In this document: positions 44,302-53,115 of the stretch, in pieces
Layout of the letters: the number at the start of each line of letters is the position of its first letter
Numbering within the stretch: the first letter of the stretch is position 1
Origin: Mixophyes australis
Taxonomy: Eukaryota > Chordata > Amphibia > Anura > Limnodynastidae
Reading direction: 5' to 3'
DNA: 64,000 bases
Assembly (NCBI GenBank): GCA_036250195.1
Contig: JAVHZZ010000005.1
Location: forward strand, 179,535,448 to 179,599,447
The notes under the pieces: generated by a model
What the model was told of the DNA's origin: nothing
What the model saw: only the letters and a program-made list of their open reading frames with translations
Database searches by the model: none
Position numbers and translations under genes: made by a program

Positions 44302-46068
44302 ATGGAGTGGCGGTTTTTGTTTTTCTTTTGTTCCAGGATTTTCCTTGTTTTTACTTTTTCTAGGACAGTCTATTTTTGTGAAGGAGGATGGAGGACGGAG
44401 GAGAGTTCTGGGAGTGATACGGATGAAATGGAGGCCGAAGAAAAGTTAATAGGATATCCTGAGCAGCCCATTATCAAACTTGGTCCAGGGGTTATGAAAA
44501 GGTCTGCTAGCTCAGGAACTCGGAGGCAGTGTGAGGGGCTATTGTCTGATGAGTATTGTATCTGCAAGTTCTGCAACTCCCTAGTTGACGAGAGATGCAT
44601 CCAACGATGCCAGTCCCCCAGTACTCTGAATATAGGCGGGCATCCTTTGGAGGATTATCACTCCCTGGTGGGTAAGGTGCTAAACCAAACTGAGTGTTGG
44701 GTGTGCTCTCACGTGCCTCAAGGGCAGCATAACATAGGACTAGTGCCATTCCCGCTAAACATATCCGAAGTACTCGAATTAAGGGGTGGGAGGCCCATAG
44801 AAGGGAGGTACAATAACACTAGGTCCCCTAGTCTGACGCTTCGACAATACTCCATAGGCAGATCTTTGCTGTGCCTAAACATATCTCATGCAAAGCGCCT
44901 GGAGAATTGGGAGGCTGACCTATCAGATCAGACAATGGCTCGCCACACTCATTTTAGAGAGAGACTCACAAGGTCACTACTAGGCAGGAATGTTGATGGA
45001 AGTCACAAGTTAGGGCGTATAACCAAACATAAGAAGGTATCCATTGGAAAAGTCTCTACAGATAAATGTGAAAATGTCATTAATGCCGACACATGTCTAG
45101 AGCAGATGGAGACACTAGGCATGGGTAGTTTTATCAAAACTCTGTGTGACATAATTAATGGGCATACCGTCCCTTATGTTCTCCCTGAGGATGTGTATTT
45201 TGTTTGTGGAAGAAAAGCTTATTCCTGGGTGACTCCGAGTTCCAAGGGCTTGTGTTTCTTAGCTAAACTGGTTCCTGAAATCATGACTATTACTCATGAA
45301 GAAATGGTAGATATTCACAAGACTACATCACCACCATACATACACACACAGTATGAACACCGTGGCAAGAGAAATATGATTCCTGGTGAGGAACCCATAG
45401 CTACAAAATTGATTAGTGAAACTGCTGGTTTCCAAGTTATGGTTGCTCTAGATCTCACCAGGACCGCTCGGGGAACATTAAACTTTAAATATATCCAAGA
45501 CCTAGCTAAATTAATAGATAATATCACCGAGATGTATGATGACACTTTCAGGTATACTGGAAGGGAGCTACAAGCGTACAAGAAGGAGTTGGTGCAACAT
45601 AGACTGGTACTAAATTATCTCACCTCTATTACTGGTGGGTACTGTGTGACACTGGCCACCCAGTTCGGTGTCAAATGTTGCACGTACATTACTAATAATA
45701 CGGAAGACCCTAAAGAGGTTATAGACCGGAAGATGGATGAAATTTTGCAGCTGAAATGGGAATTTCGAAAGAGCCATAATTCTTCGTTATATGAGGTCGG
45801 GGAAAAGGTGGCGGGTTGGTTCTCATGGTTGAACCCAGCAAAATGGTTCTCCGGTCTGGGGGAGTGGGTACAGGAAATGATTGCGAGTGTAGGTAAGCTC
45901 CTTCTCCTTATACTGGGTGTCATCTTAGCAATTGGTTTAGTTGTCAAATGTGTTCCTACTGTGTTGAAGTGTGGAAAACGGTCTCATAAGAGACTGAAAG
46001 GGTGGTACCAGATACCGAGATCATGGTCTGTGGAGAAGTATTGTACAATCCTGAACTTGAAACGGTGA
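44302..46068 (+). CDS. env: ERV-B envelope glycoprotein (SU-TM), open
   Basis: 588 residues from the ATG at 44302; the frame extends upstream only to a TTG. A Phe-rich signal peptide is followed by a 100-residue section absent from ERV-A, with a Cys cluster including CICKFC. Then come SU with CWVC at residues 132-135, a furin-type site HRGKR ending near 357, the TM helix region, C448-X10-CC459-460, and a membrane span near 528-554 with a basic tail. No stops. An open env in a copy whose pol is broken could reflect youth alone or selection. Pseudotyping or host use cannot be judged from sequence. Confidence 0.93.
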   Translation: MEWRFLFFFCSRIFLVFTFSRTVYFCEGGWRTEESSGSDTDEMEAEEKLIGYPEQPIIKLGPGVMKRSASSGTRRQCEGLLSDEYCICKFCNSLVDERCIQRCQSPSTLNIGGHPLEDYHSLVGKVLNQTECWVCSHVPQGQHNIGLVPFPLNISEVLELRGGRPIEGRYNNTRSPSLTLRQYSIGRSLLCLNISHAKRLENWEADLSDQTMARHTHFRERLTRSLLGRNVDGSHKLGRITKHKKVSIGKVSTDKCENVINADTCLEQMETLGMGSFIKTLCDIINGHTVPYVLPEDVYFVCGRKAYSWVTPSSKGLCFLAKLVPEIMTITHEEMVDIHKTTSPPYIHTQYEHRGKRNMIPGEEPIATKLISETAGFQVMVALDLTRTARGTLNFKYIQDLAKLIDNITEMYDDTFRYTGRELQAYKKELVQHRLVLNYLTSITGGYCVTLATQFGVKCCTYITNNTEDPKEVIDRKMDEILQLKWEFRKSHNSSLYEVGEKVAGWFSWLNPAKWFSGLGEWVQEMIASVGKLLLLILGVILAIGLVVKCVPTVLKCGKRSHKRLKGWYQIPRSWSVEKYCTILNLKR

Positions 46069-46093
46069 TTGGGTGATAGTTTATTACACTATC

Positions 46094-46105
46094 AAAGGGT
46101 GGAAC
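46094..46105 (+). other. ERV-B polypurine tract
   Basis: AAAGGGTGGAAC ends directly at the 3' LTR start, where plus-strand priming occurs. Confidence 0.8.
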
Positions 46106-46943
46106 TGTCGAAGTCAGTAAATTGGATAAAGTCATTTCAATTAAAGTCTAGCAAACTTGGTTGTCTTTGTTTGAAAAGATGCGTACGGTACGCATCGACG
46201 TACAAGAGCACGCTACGGCGTGAAAGGGCGTACGCATCCACTACACGTGGCAGCAACAGTAATTGGTCTTTTACCATACATTCGCACAAACACGCATACT
46301 TATAAAATAGTACACATTAATGGTAGTTGCAACACATAGTCAGTTATGTCGAAATATAGTAGTATTTATATGTTATATCAGAGTTACATGCATATTAGTG
46401 AAATACACGGAACGGGTTAAAGGAATAACATCATGAGTGGTATCATAATGAACCTTGTTACATATCCTACTGTTTGGTTCACTCTGCGAGGGAATCGCAG
46501 AGTGCATACGCAAGTTATGAATGATAGGGAATTATGAACTACTTAAGACTAAGGAATCCTGGCGGGAAGAGCAGAGCATACCCCCTGCAGAGATGACCTC
46601 CTCCTTTGGATTCCTTAGGATGAACCAGCCAATGATTGACGACCCCTTGGACATTCCTGAGACCCGGACCAATAGATGCAAGCCATACCATCTTCATTGT
46701 ATCACTGTATTTGATTGTGTATATAAGCAGCAGCTTGTGATCCAGAGCGCAGACATCTTGTCCCCAGACTTCAGGATTGAATGACTGCACTGGATCCAGA
46801 GCGCCTGCGATAAGTAACGGCTGTATTTACTATTACTTCGCTTGAGCATATTTTTCCACTTATTGCGAATAAATCTTTGTGCTTTGGAAACACAAATCGA
46901 GATTCGACAATCGTTATTGGTTAGCGACAATACGCACATAACA
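46106..46943 (+). repeat. ERV-B 3' LTR, 838 bp
   Basis: Same length as the 5' LTR with five substitutions: three within the first 160 bases, one near 46303 and one near 46598. Same TATA and AATAAA signals. Confidence 0.97.
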
Positions 46944-47345
46944 GGTTACAACCCAAATACCTTATATTTAAATGTATAATGCATTCATCTGTAATTAAAC
47001 AAATAGCTCTATCGAAAAACCTTTTCATACAGAGAGACACATTTAAATAAAAGAGATGAGACATCCCTTGTGTGATGTACATTCATACAGGAATTTGGTG
47101 GACAATAATTATTTTGCCTAGACTGAGACAATAGACTAAACTGCGTGTATGCACAAGTTAACAAAGACATGTAACCAGACAGGTTACAACTTAAAAATAC
47201 AGTATATACCAGTTACAAAACATGTAACAGAGGGACAAAAAAGTACATGTTTTTATAGCTTTTATAGTCCACACTTTCATTTTTGAGAAATGAGATACAG
47301 GCTGGCTGAGGTGAGATTAATACAAAGAGAAGACTTGTTTTGAAA
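46944..47345 (+). repeat. Dispersed repeat 'AB', copy B, right part
   Basis: Starts with the second GGTT and follows copy A through 'caggaatttggtggacaata', 'gttaacaaag' and 'tatagtccacacttt'. Where copy A carries the hAT element, this copy reads straight through 'actgcgtgtatgcacaagtt' (about 47140-47160). Confidence 0.75.
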
Positions 47346-48049
47346 ATCACATAATTGGTGAGAGAAATACTTTATGATCATTCACAAACAGTTTTTCAAC
47401 TGGCTGATAGCATTGTGTTACTTATCTGAGTGAATTCAAGAGTCAAATGCTATAAAAATTTGATCCTACTACATCATACAAGAAAGAATTATGGTATTAT
47501 CAGGTATACAATAGGGGTCACAGCACTCAAGAAACCAATACACACCTGAACTAGTAGAGCTGCTAGTAATTTAACAAGGTATCCCTCCTTGACTTAAAGA
47601 AATGCATAAAAAACAAACAATTCCTGTGCTCATAACAGATGTAACACTGATAATGGTAACATGGACTATTAAACTAGGTTATGATGTTGTACTACATAAT
47701 AGATCTATTAAAGATGATGAAAAATGCGTTAATCGCATGTGCATATGTGCAAACCAATTTTAATGATGATAACATATAATATATGTCACAGTAAAAACAC
47801 AATAATAAATACACAATCTAAAAAATAATTGGACGGTTACCCTGTAAGAGCTATATAAACACAATAAAAACTAAAAACAGTAAATAGCAAGATTGTTCAT
47901 ATTATAGAAATGCACATAACCAATTCAATTAAAGTGCAAAACTGTAGGTGCTCCTAATTTAAATGCCAGACAAAGGATAAAAAACAATGCAATCCTCAAT
48001 CGCAGACACATAATATTTAAATAGTCATATTGTATTCCAAAGTACCAAT
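47346..48049. other. AT-rich stretch without recognised genes
   Basis: No ORF or family recognised. It may include more of repeat AB. Confidence 0.4.
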
Positions 48050-48309
48050 TGGTGGATATGAAAAGTAGATATCAATATAGGCAATTGTTAGTAATGTCCT
48101 GGTAGATTGATGGTGATGATCCAGATCGATCATACACTGTCTGAAGTGCTACAATAATGATGGACCGATAAACCAATTTTATGATTTATATCCAATGTAG
48201 TGTAAATAAACAACCAATAAACCATATGAATACTTGATGTGTGCTGAAAAACCAATGTCTGTTGCTGGGTACCCAGGAATTGTAGATCGAGCTATGGAGT
48301 CTGAAGTTC
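48050..48309 (-). repeat. Left inverted arm of the Penelope element
   Basis: Complementary to 50643-50905. Just inside it (48385-48425, minus strand) is a motif resembling the hammerhead-like cores elsewhere: an AGTCTCTCATAGAAGAC stem followed by AAAACGGGTTGG. Confidence 0.8.
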
Positions 48310-49140
48310 TGTTGTGCGTTCCACTCTTGAACGCACACGCCGTCTCCTGCTTCCTGTATGTGTGTCGTCAGTTCTGGAGGTGTGTTCCAACCCGTTTTGT
48401 CTTCTATGAGAGACTTTCTTAAGGGTGATAGGGATAGGTGAAAATCATCTCTATTTATGTGTCCTGCTGAGTTTTGGTTGGTTCATTGCAAGCATTTATC
48501 TTGTGTCCCTTGATGGAGAGCTGTCAGGCCTAAATCAGATTAATTCTATCTCTTATGTACTGATTGGATCATAGTCCTTAACTAGGTATATAACCTGACA
48601 TATTTTGTAATGCTATGTAGTAAAATCGCCATCTACAGTAATACATAAATGATAGCATTCCATATTGTAATTCCAACCAAAAGGGAAAAAAGGGGGAAAA
48701 AAGAAGGGGGACTATTATTGTTTTAACCAAAAACACCAAAGGCTCCAAATAAAGAATTACAGTTGGGACAAATATAATATTTTATACATAGTAAGAAATA
48801 TATTAAGGATGTACTCCATTAGTCACATGTAACTCCTACCTAATTAACAAGCTGTATCAGATTCTTGATTCATATGTAACTAAAAAAATAACTGTCTTTA
48901 TGTAATTTATATTAATATTGTCTGTTCATCTGATAAGAATAGTGACCATGTAGGTATCCTGATATTAATAAACTCTACTCTATCTAATCTCATATATGAA
49001 TTTGATAAATCAGGATGATTGGGGGCATTGTTAAATGAACAATATAATAAATGTATCAAAAGTATAAAGTGTGCTAGTAAAATAAACGTAAAATTAGTTG
49101 TGTTGAATACATATGGTCTGATCATAACTGAGGAGCGAAT
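48310..49140. other. Penelope internal stretch without a clear ORF
   Basis: Contains a degenerate hammerhead-like motif on the minus strand and a 'ggtatataacc' that could be a promoter box (about 48585). The upstream RT domain expected here is missing or eroded. Confidence 0.4.
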
Positions 49141-49700
49141 CTGGTGCTAAGGAGACGATACATTGATGATATTTTAATCATTTCGAAAGGCACACAGTAT
49201 GATTTAAATGTTTTTTAGCGTATTTGAATAGCAACAAAAGTGGCCTTCATTTTACATCCAGTTTTATTCAAACCAGGGTTGAATTTTGAGATTTAGAAAT
49301 GTTTAGTAAAGATCGAGTTTTAGCCACTAGGACTTTTAGAAAGTCAGTTGATGCAAATAGTTACATTTTAGCCGTTAGTCAGCACCATTCCAGTTGGATC
49401 AATAAGATCCCTTTAGGTCAATTTGCTCATGTCAGAAGGAATTGCACTCATATAGAAGACTATAGAATACAAGGAAATTACATGAAACAACAGTGTAATG
49501 ACAAAAAATACAACCAACATATAATTAACAGGGACTTTAAATTAGTTGAAAGGTCTGATAGGAAAACTTTATTAGAATATAGGGCGAGAGACAATAATGA
49601 CGAAAACAAGAACAAGGTCTACTTGATATTCTCAATATTCAGACCAGGCACAAGCTTTACGCCAGATTAATAAGAAACACTGGCACATTCTCTGAAAAGA
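49141..49700 (+). pseudogene. Penelope RT C-terminal part
   Basis: RRYIDDILII (49152-49181) is the RT catalytic box with two Asp. After stops and shifts the frame 49299-49670 carries TRTFRKSVDANSYI and IPLGQFAHVRRNC, conserved thumb features of Penelope RT. 123 codons remain open. Confidence 0.8.
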
Positions 49701-49918
49701 TGAGATTCTAAAAAAATCACTTATCTGAACATCCTGATATTGTTTTAAAAAAAGCTCCAAATTTTAAAAAGGCACTAGTGACCAACCATATCAAAGTAGA
49801 GAATGAACATACTGATTGGTTGACCACTGAAGGAAAGAAACCAGGATTTTATCATTGTGGGTGTTGCAAAAATTGCACACCTTTAAGATTTAGACATATG
49901 AAACCAATCACATAATAT

Positions 49919-50164
49919 GTGTCCACTCATACGGGAAAAAGCTACAAAATCCAAGACTTCATAACTTGTAATACTGCCAGCGTCATTTATTTGATGGAAT
50001 ATCTGTGTAAAAAACAATACATAGGGAGAACCATACAGCCATTAAGAACGAGAATTGGGGAACATTTACGAAATATCAGAATAGGTTTCGAAAAACACAA
50101 TCTGTCTCATCATTTTAAAACTGTACATGAGGGAATAATAGATGGTCTGATATGTATAAAGTAG
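49919..50164 (+). pseudogene. Penelope GIY-YIG endonuclease domain
   Basis: The 81-codon frame has VIYLMEYLCKKQYIGRT, where the GIY...YIG pair appears as VIY...YIG, then LRTRIGEHL with the conserved Arg, and H residues in LSHHFKTVH. This domain nicks target DNA in Penelope elements and sits C-terminal to RT. A CxxC pair upstream (about 49855-49880) precedes it. Frameshifted from the RT piece. Confidence 0.82.
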
Positions 50165-50401
50165 CAAAGAAAAACTGGAGAGGAGGAGACAACATTATAC
50201 AGATTAACAAGGAAGAAGCCAGATTTATATACAGACTTAAAACCCAAAGGCCTCAATATTGATTCTGAGGTGGCATCACTAATATAGTCATATATAACAG
50301 TACACACTAGTTGGTTATACAGATGTGTACCGGCCTGAAGGGGATAGATCCACCTATGATTGTGATGTACATGAGGTTATTTCAGTTGAGGTTCCATAGG
50401 T

Positions 50402-50516
50402 TCTACAGTCGCATCACTCAAGGTACGCCCAAAACCGTCCGATCTTGGAAGCAAAGCAGAGTAAGCAAGACCAGTAACAGTTTGGGGACTGCCTGTGAAC
50501 CTCTGGTACAGTAGAA
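50402..50516 (+). pseudogene. 5S rRNA-like sequence (5S pseudogene or SINE3-type head)
   Basis: About 115 bases align collinearly with vertebrate 5S rRNA from memory: CCGTCCGATCTTGGAAGC matches the CGTCTGATCTCGGAAGC region, AAGCAGAGTAAGC the box A region, GGGGACTGCCTGTGAA the box C region, and both ends (TTCTACAGT and GGTACAGTAGAA) can pair as helix I. Divergence is too high for a functional gene. It lies inside the Penelope element after the nuclease ORF. Confidence 0.75.
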
Positions 50517-50642
50517 CTAGCCTCCCTACCATTTACTGCATGCATTCATTTGCGGGATCGGTCCTCCTTGAAGTCGGGTTACAACACTGATGTATACCCA
50601 CTGCTCAACACAACTAGTATGATTTATTTTACGTTTATTTTA

Positions 50643-50900
50643 CTTCATACTCCATAGCTCGATCTTCAATTCCTGGGTACCCAGCAACGGATATTGGCTT
50701 TTAGCACACAGCTAGTACTCATATGGTTTATTGGTTGATTACTCACACTACATTGCATACAAATCATAAAATTTGTTTATCACTCCATCATTATTGTGGC
50801 ACTTCAGACAGTGTATGATCGATCAGGGTCATCACCACCAATCTACCTGGACATTACTAACAATTGCCTATATTGATATCCACATTCCATATACACCGAT

Positions 50901-50905
<5 letters not shown>
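50643..50905 (+). repeat. Right inverted arm of the Penelope element
   Basis: Inverse complement of 48050-48309, ending at the TA microsatellite. Confidence 0.8.

Positions 50906-50942
<37 letters not shown>
50904..50942. repeat. TA microsatellite
   Basis: About 19 TA units, directly at the end of the Penelope arm. Confidence 0.97.
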
Positions 50943-50945
<3 letters not shown>

Positions 50946-50999
50946 CATGTGTAATGCTTAAATTCTGTCTCCTGGCAGGCCCATTGCTTTGTCTTGTAG

Positions 51000-51735
51000 C
51001 TCCCTATGTCAACCATAGTCACAGTATGCAATTACAAGATGTATTCCGAACAACAGCTACAATCTTCCTTAATACGAAACACCATGGACTTTTTGGTAAT
51101 TTGGCTGGTCTTTCATCTGTTCCAAATCCTTGTTATCTAGTTACTTTAGATGTTTCAAGTTTGCACACTAGTTTTCCACATGGTAATGGCACTGATGCTG
51201 TTGGACTATCAATCATCTTTAGTTCACACTATTCTGGTCCCTTTGTAGATTGTTTATAGCTTTTAATTGACATTATTCTTCATAAGAATTCACTTCGGTT
51301 GAACATACTTTTTTATATAGGTACTGCAATGAGGTCAAATATGTCCCACCCCTATGCTAAATTGTTTATGCATCAATTTTCACCTCATTGATAACTCGTT
51401 TATTGCTTGGAATGGAGATAAAACTACCTTTGTGGATAAACTCAATTAGTTGCATACCACAATTCATTTTACTTTGTCCTATGCCCACAATTGCTTTTTG
51501 TATGTAAATATTGCATGTTCTGAATCCGGATTTTCTACTTCTATTTCTAAAAGCAAGCTGGATTTTATGATTGAATTAAATCCACAATGTCTCAATGACC
51601 ATGTTTTCACTAATTGGTAATTTTCCCTTTAATTAATTTTTACAGGACACTTTTTATTGATACATGTTCTCAGAAGGATCCTTTGAGTGGAGATTAAGCT
51701 CTCCATTGGTCTATTATATGGACTATAGCTACAAA
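51000..51735 (+). pseudogene. Second decayed Penelope RT (N-terminal palm)
   Basis: VTLDVSSLHTSFPHGNGTDAV (about 51140-51205) matches the first catalytic-Asp region of Penelope RT, with YIGTAMRSN (about 51320) and a YAKLF end as the next motif. Many stops follow. This is the upstream half of RT that the 48050-50905 copy lacks, but the direction and following terminal repeat (51750) suggest a separate copy. Confidence 0.7.
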
Positions 51736-51749
51736 TGCACAATTTTTAC

Positions 51750-52290
51750 TCATCATCCGTCCTGATGAAGTTCAAACTGAACGAAATGCGTTGAGGCTGT
51801 TCACTATCACCCACTCCTGGTACATTTGAGGCTATACTGTCTTCCTGATCTTTGAGAGTGATCCCTTTGAGAACTTCTGTGTGGAGCCCATTGGTGTTTA
51901 CCTCATGAAATATCCAGAGATCTACACTGTTAAGCAGTATTCCCTTTATCCCAGGATTTCAGATAAGCTTTTAAACTTTATATACATTGTGAGTGTGCAT
52001 TTTTTATATGCTGAATAAATTATTTGTATATAAATACTACACTATATGGCTCTTTCCTCTTATAATACATCGGCTGAGTGGAGTTTGTGAGCGGTGACTG
52101 TGCTGTGACCGGTGATCCAGATATATTATATCCACGCAAGCTATCTATACATCTGTTCCTGCCCTACTAGGCTGATTGGAGGCCACGTTCAGGCATTCCA
52201 GATACAGATAAGCTGTTTATTTATACTTGTTTGGTACGCTGCCACCTATTACTTTTTATTATATTTAACGGGTGCCTTTGACATTCTTTC
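51750..52290 (+). repeat. Penelope-type terminal repeat, copy 3
   Basis: Hammerhead-like core, CGTTGAGG, 'aaatactacactatatgg' and 'tttggtacgctg' in the same order as copies 1 and 2. It follows directly on the RT relic at 51000-51735, tying this repeat to Penelope. Confidence 0.65.
51762..51786 (+). ncRNA. Hammerhead-ribozyme-like core in Penelope repeat copy 3
   Basis: CTGATGA (51762-51768), stem GTTC/GAAC (51770-51773 and 51779-51782) with loop AAACT, then GAAA (51783-51786), then TGCGTTGAGG. Both core boxes are canonical and the stem is intact. This is the best of the three copies. Stems I and III are not established. Confidence 0.5.
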
Positions 52291-52406
52291 TTTTGCTTTT
52301 CTCTGTCTCGGTTTCGGTATATGGTTGGAATCTATTGGAAACTGGACGATGTTGATCTTACCAGCTAGTCATATATTTAAGTCTGCATTTCCGTTATACT
52401 GTGGAG

Positions 52407-52570
52407 ATGGTGCCCGAGAAGCGGGCGAAGGTACCCGCCATCGCTGTGTCGCTGGAGGGACAGAAGACGTTCCTGGTGCCCCTGGAGGGGCTGAAGAGGT
52501 CCCCGATGGTGCCCAGCAGGAAGAAAGAAGAGGAGAAGAACTTACCCGTCCATCGATCCAGCGGCGGTGA
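52407..52570 (+). other. Short open stretch of unclear status
   Basis: From the ATG at 52407 a frame reads MVPEKRAKVPAIAVSLEGQ and a basic/acidic run, with GC-rich third positions, then meets a donor-like GGTGAGTAT at 52565. The frame stays open to 53096, but the later part crosses promoter and hairpin sequence and is unlikely to be coding. I do not recognise it. Confidence 0.3.
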
Positions 52571-52610
52571 GTATAACTTTCTTTCTGCAGGTCCCGTCCG
52601 CGGAGGAAGG

Positions 52611-52771
52611 ATGAGCCAATCAGGGCTCATCTCTCCCCGCTGGCCAATCAGCGGCCGGATGCGCGAGCCAATCGCGGCTCGCGCCCGGCCATTCAAAAGA
52701 TTGGCGCCGACGCGAGCCAATCAGCGCTCGCGCCGGCTAATGACGTCACGCCGGCGACTATATAAGTCGCC
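52611..52771 (+). promoter_or_regulatory. Promoter-like segment with factor sites in or beside inverted-repeat loops
   Basis: Four forward CCAAT boxes (52616, 52644, 52668, 52717) and one reverse (52700-52704), a full CRE TGACGTCA (52741-52748) and TATATAA (52759-52765). The forward CCAAT boxes overlap the loop side of stems ATGAGCC/GGCTCAT, CGCTG/CAGCG, GCGCGAGCC/GGCTCGCGC and CGCGAGC/GCTCGCG. The CRE lies between CGCCGGC and GCCGGCG. The TATA box lies across the loop of GGCGACT-ATATA-AGTCGCC. NF-Y, CREB/ATF and TBP are the expected binders. Start of transcription would be near 52790. Confidence 0.7.
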
Positions 52772-53069
52772 GGGTGGCGCCATTTTGGCAGAAGTCCGTC
52801 GGCGGAGAAGAGAGAGGACGTCTCTTCAAGACGTCCAGCAACTGAGCCAGCAGCAGCGGCGGCAGGGGGCCCTTGTAGGGGCCGTGAGCTACCATGCCGC
52901 CAGTAGACTTCAATCAAGCCGCCGGAGCGGAGATCGTCGGCGGGGAGCCCTTGTAAGGGCTGAGAGCGCCCCCGCCAAGCAGCCCTCAACAGCGCCGAAG
53001 AGGAGAAGAGGCGCCGCCGGCTGGAGGGTCTGGAAGACCCGGAGAAAGAAACAGAAGACGGCGTGGCAA

Positions 53070-53107
53070 GTTGAGTATCCTGCGCAGAGCAGGTAAGTAT
53101 ACTCAAC
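53070..53107 (+). promoter_or_regulatory. Consensus splice donor enclosed in an inverted repeat
   Basis: CAG|GTAAGT with the cut between 53092 and 53093. GTTGAGTAT (53070-53078) and ATACTCAAC (53099-53107) form a 9-bp stem around it and an inner CCTGC/GCAGG pair sits within, so the donor would be partly paired in RNA. Confidence 0.65.
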
Positions 53108-53115
53108 GTTAAATT

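Larger units (their letters stand above)
37105..46943 (+). mobile_element. ERV-B: young complete endogenous retrovirus, plus strand, 9839 bp
   Basis: Two 838-bp LTRs (37105-37942, 46106-46943) frame leader, gag, amber stop, pro-pol and env. The 4-bp repeat GGTT (37101-37104, 46944-46947) is the target duplication, and repeat AB copy A gives the uninterrupted site. The LTRs differ at 5 positions by my count (0.6 percent), so the insertion is recent. Gag and env are open. Pol has an in-frame TAG at 41534-41536 and a one-base shift near 42535. It is related to ERV-A in design but clearly diverged in sequence. Confidence 0.96.
48050..50905 (+). mobile_element. Penelope-like element between inverted terminal arms
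   Basis: 48050-48309 and 50643-50905 are inverse complements of about 260 bp. Matching landmarks are 'gtttattggttg' with its complement, 'ctgggtacccag' in both, and 'aggcaattgttagtaatgtcc' with its complement. Between them lie the end of a Penelope RT and a GIY-YIG nuclease ORF. Inverted or direct terminal repeats are known for Penelope elements. RT stops make this copy inactive. Confidence 0.8.

Noticed and set aside
50402..50516. A functional 5S rRNA gene
   Set aside because: Too many differences in the internal promoter and helices and no T-run terminator right after it; annotated as 5S-like only.
50773..51031. ORFs encoding runs of Tyr-Ile
   Set aside because: Translations of TA microsatellites (also at 25038 and 54708).
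52401..53096. 231-codon ORF through the GC-rich unit
   Set aside because: Low stop frequency is expected at this GC content, and most of the frame crosses promoter-like sites and hairpins. I kept only the first part as unclear.
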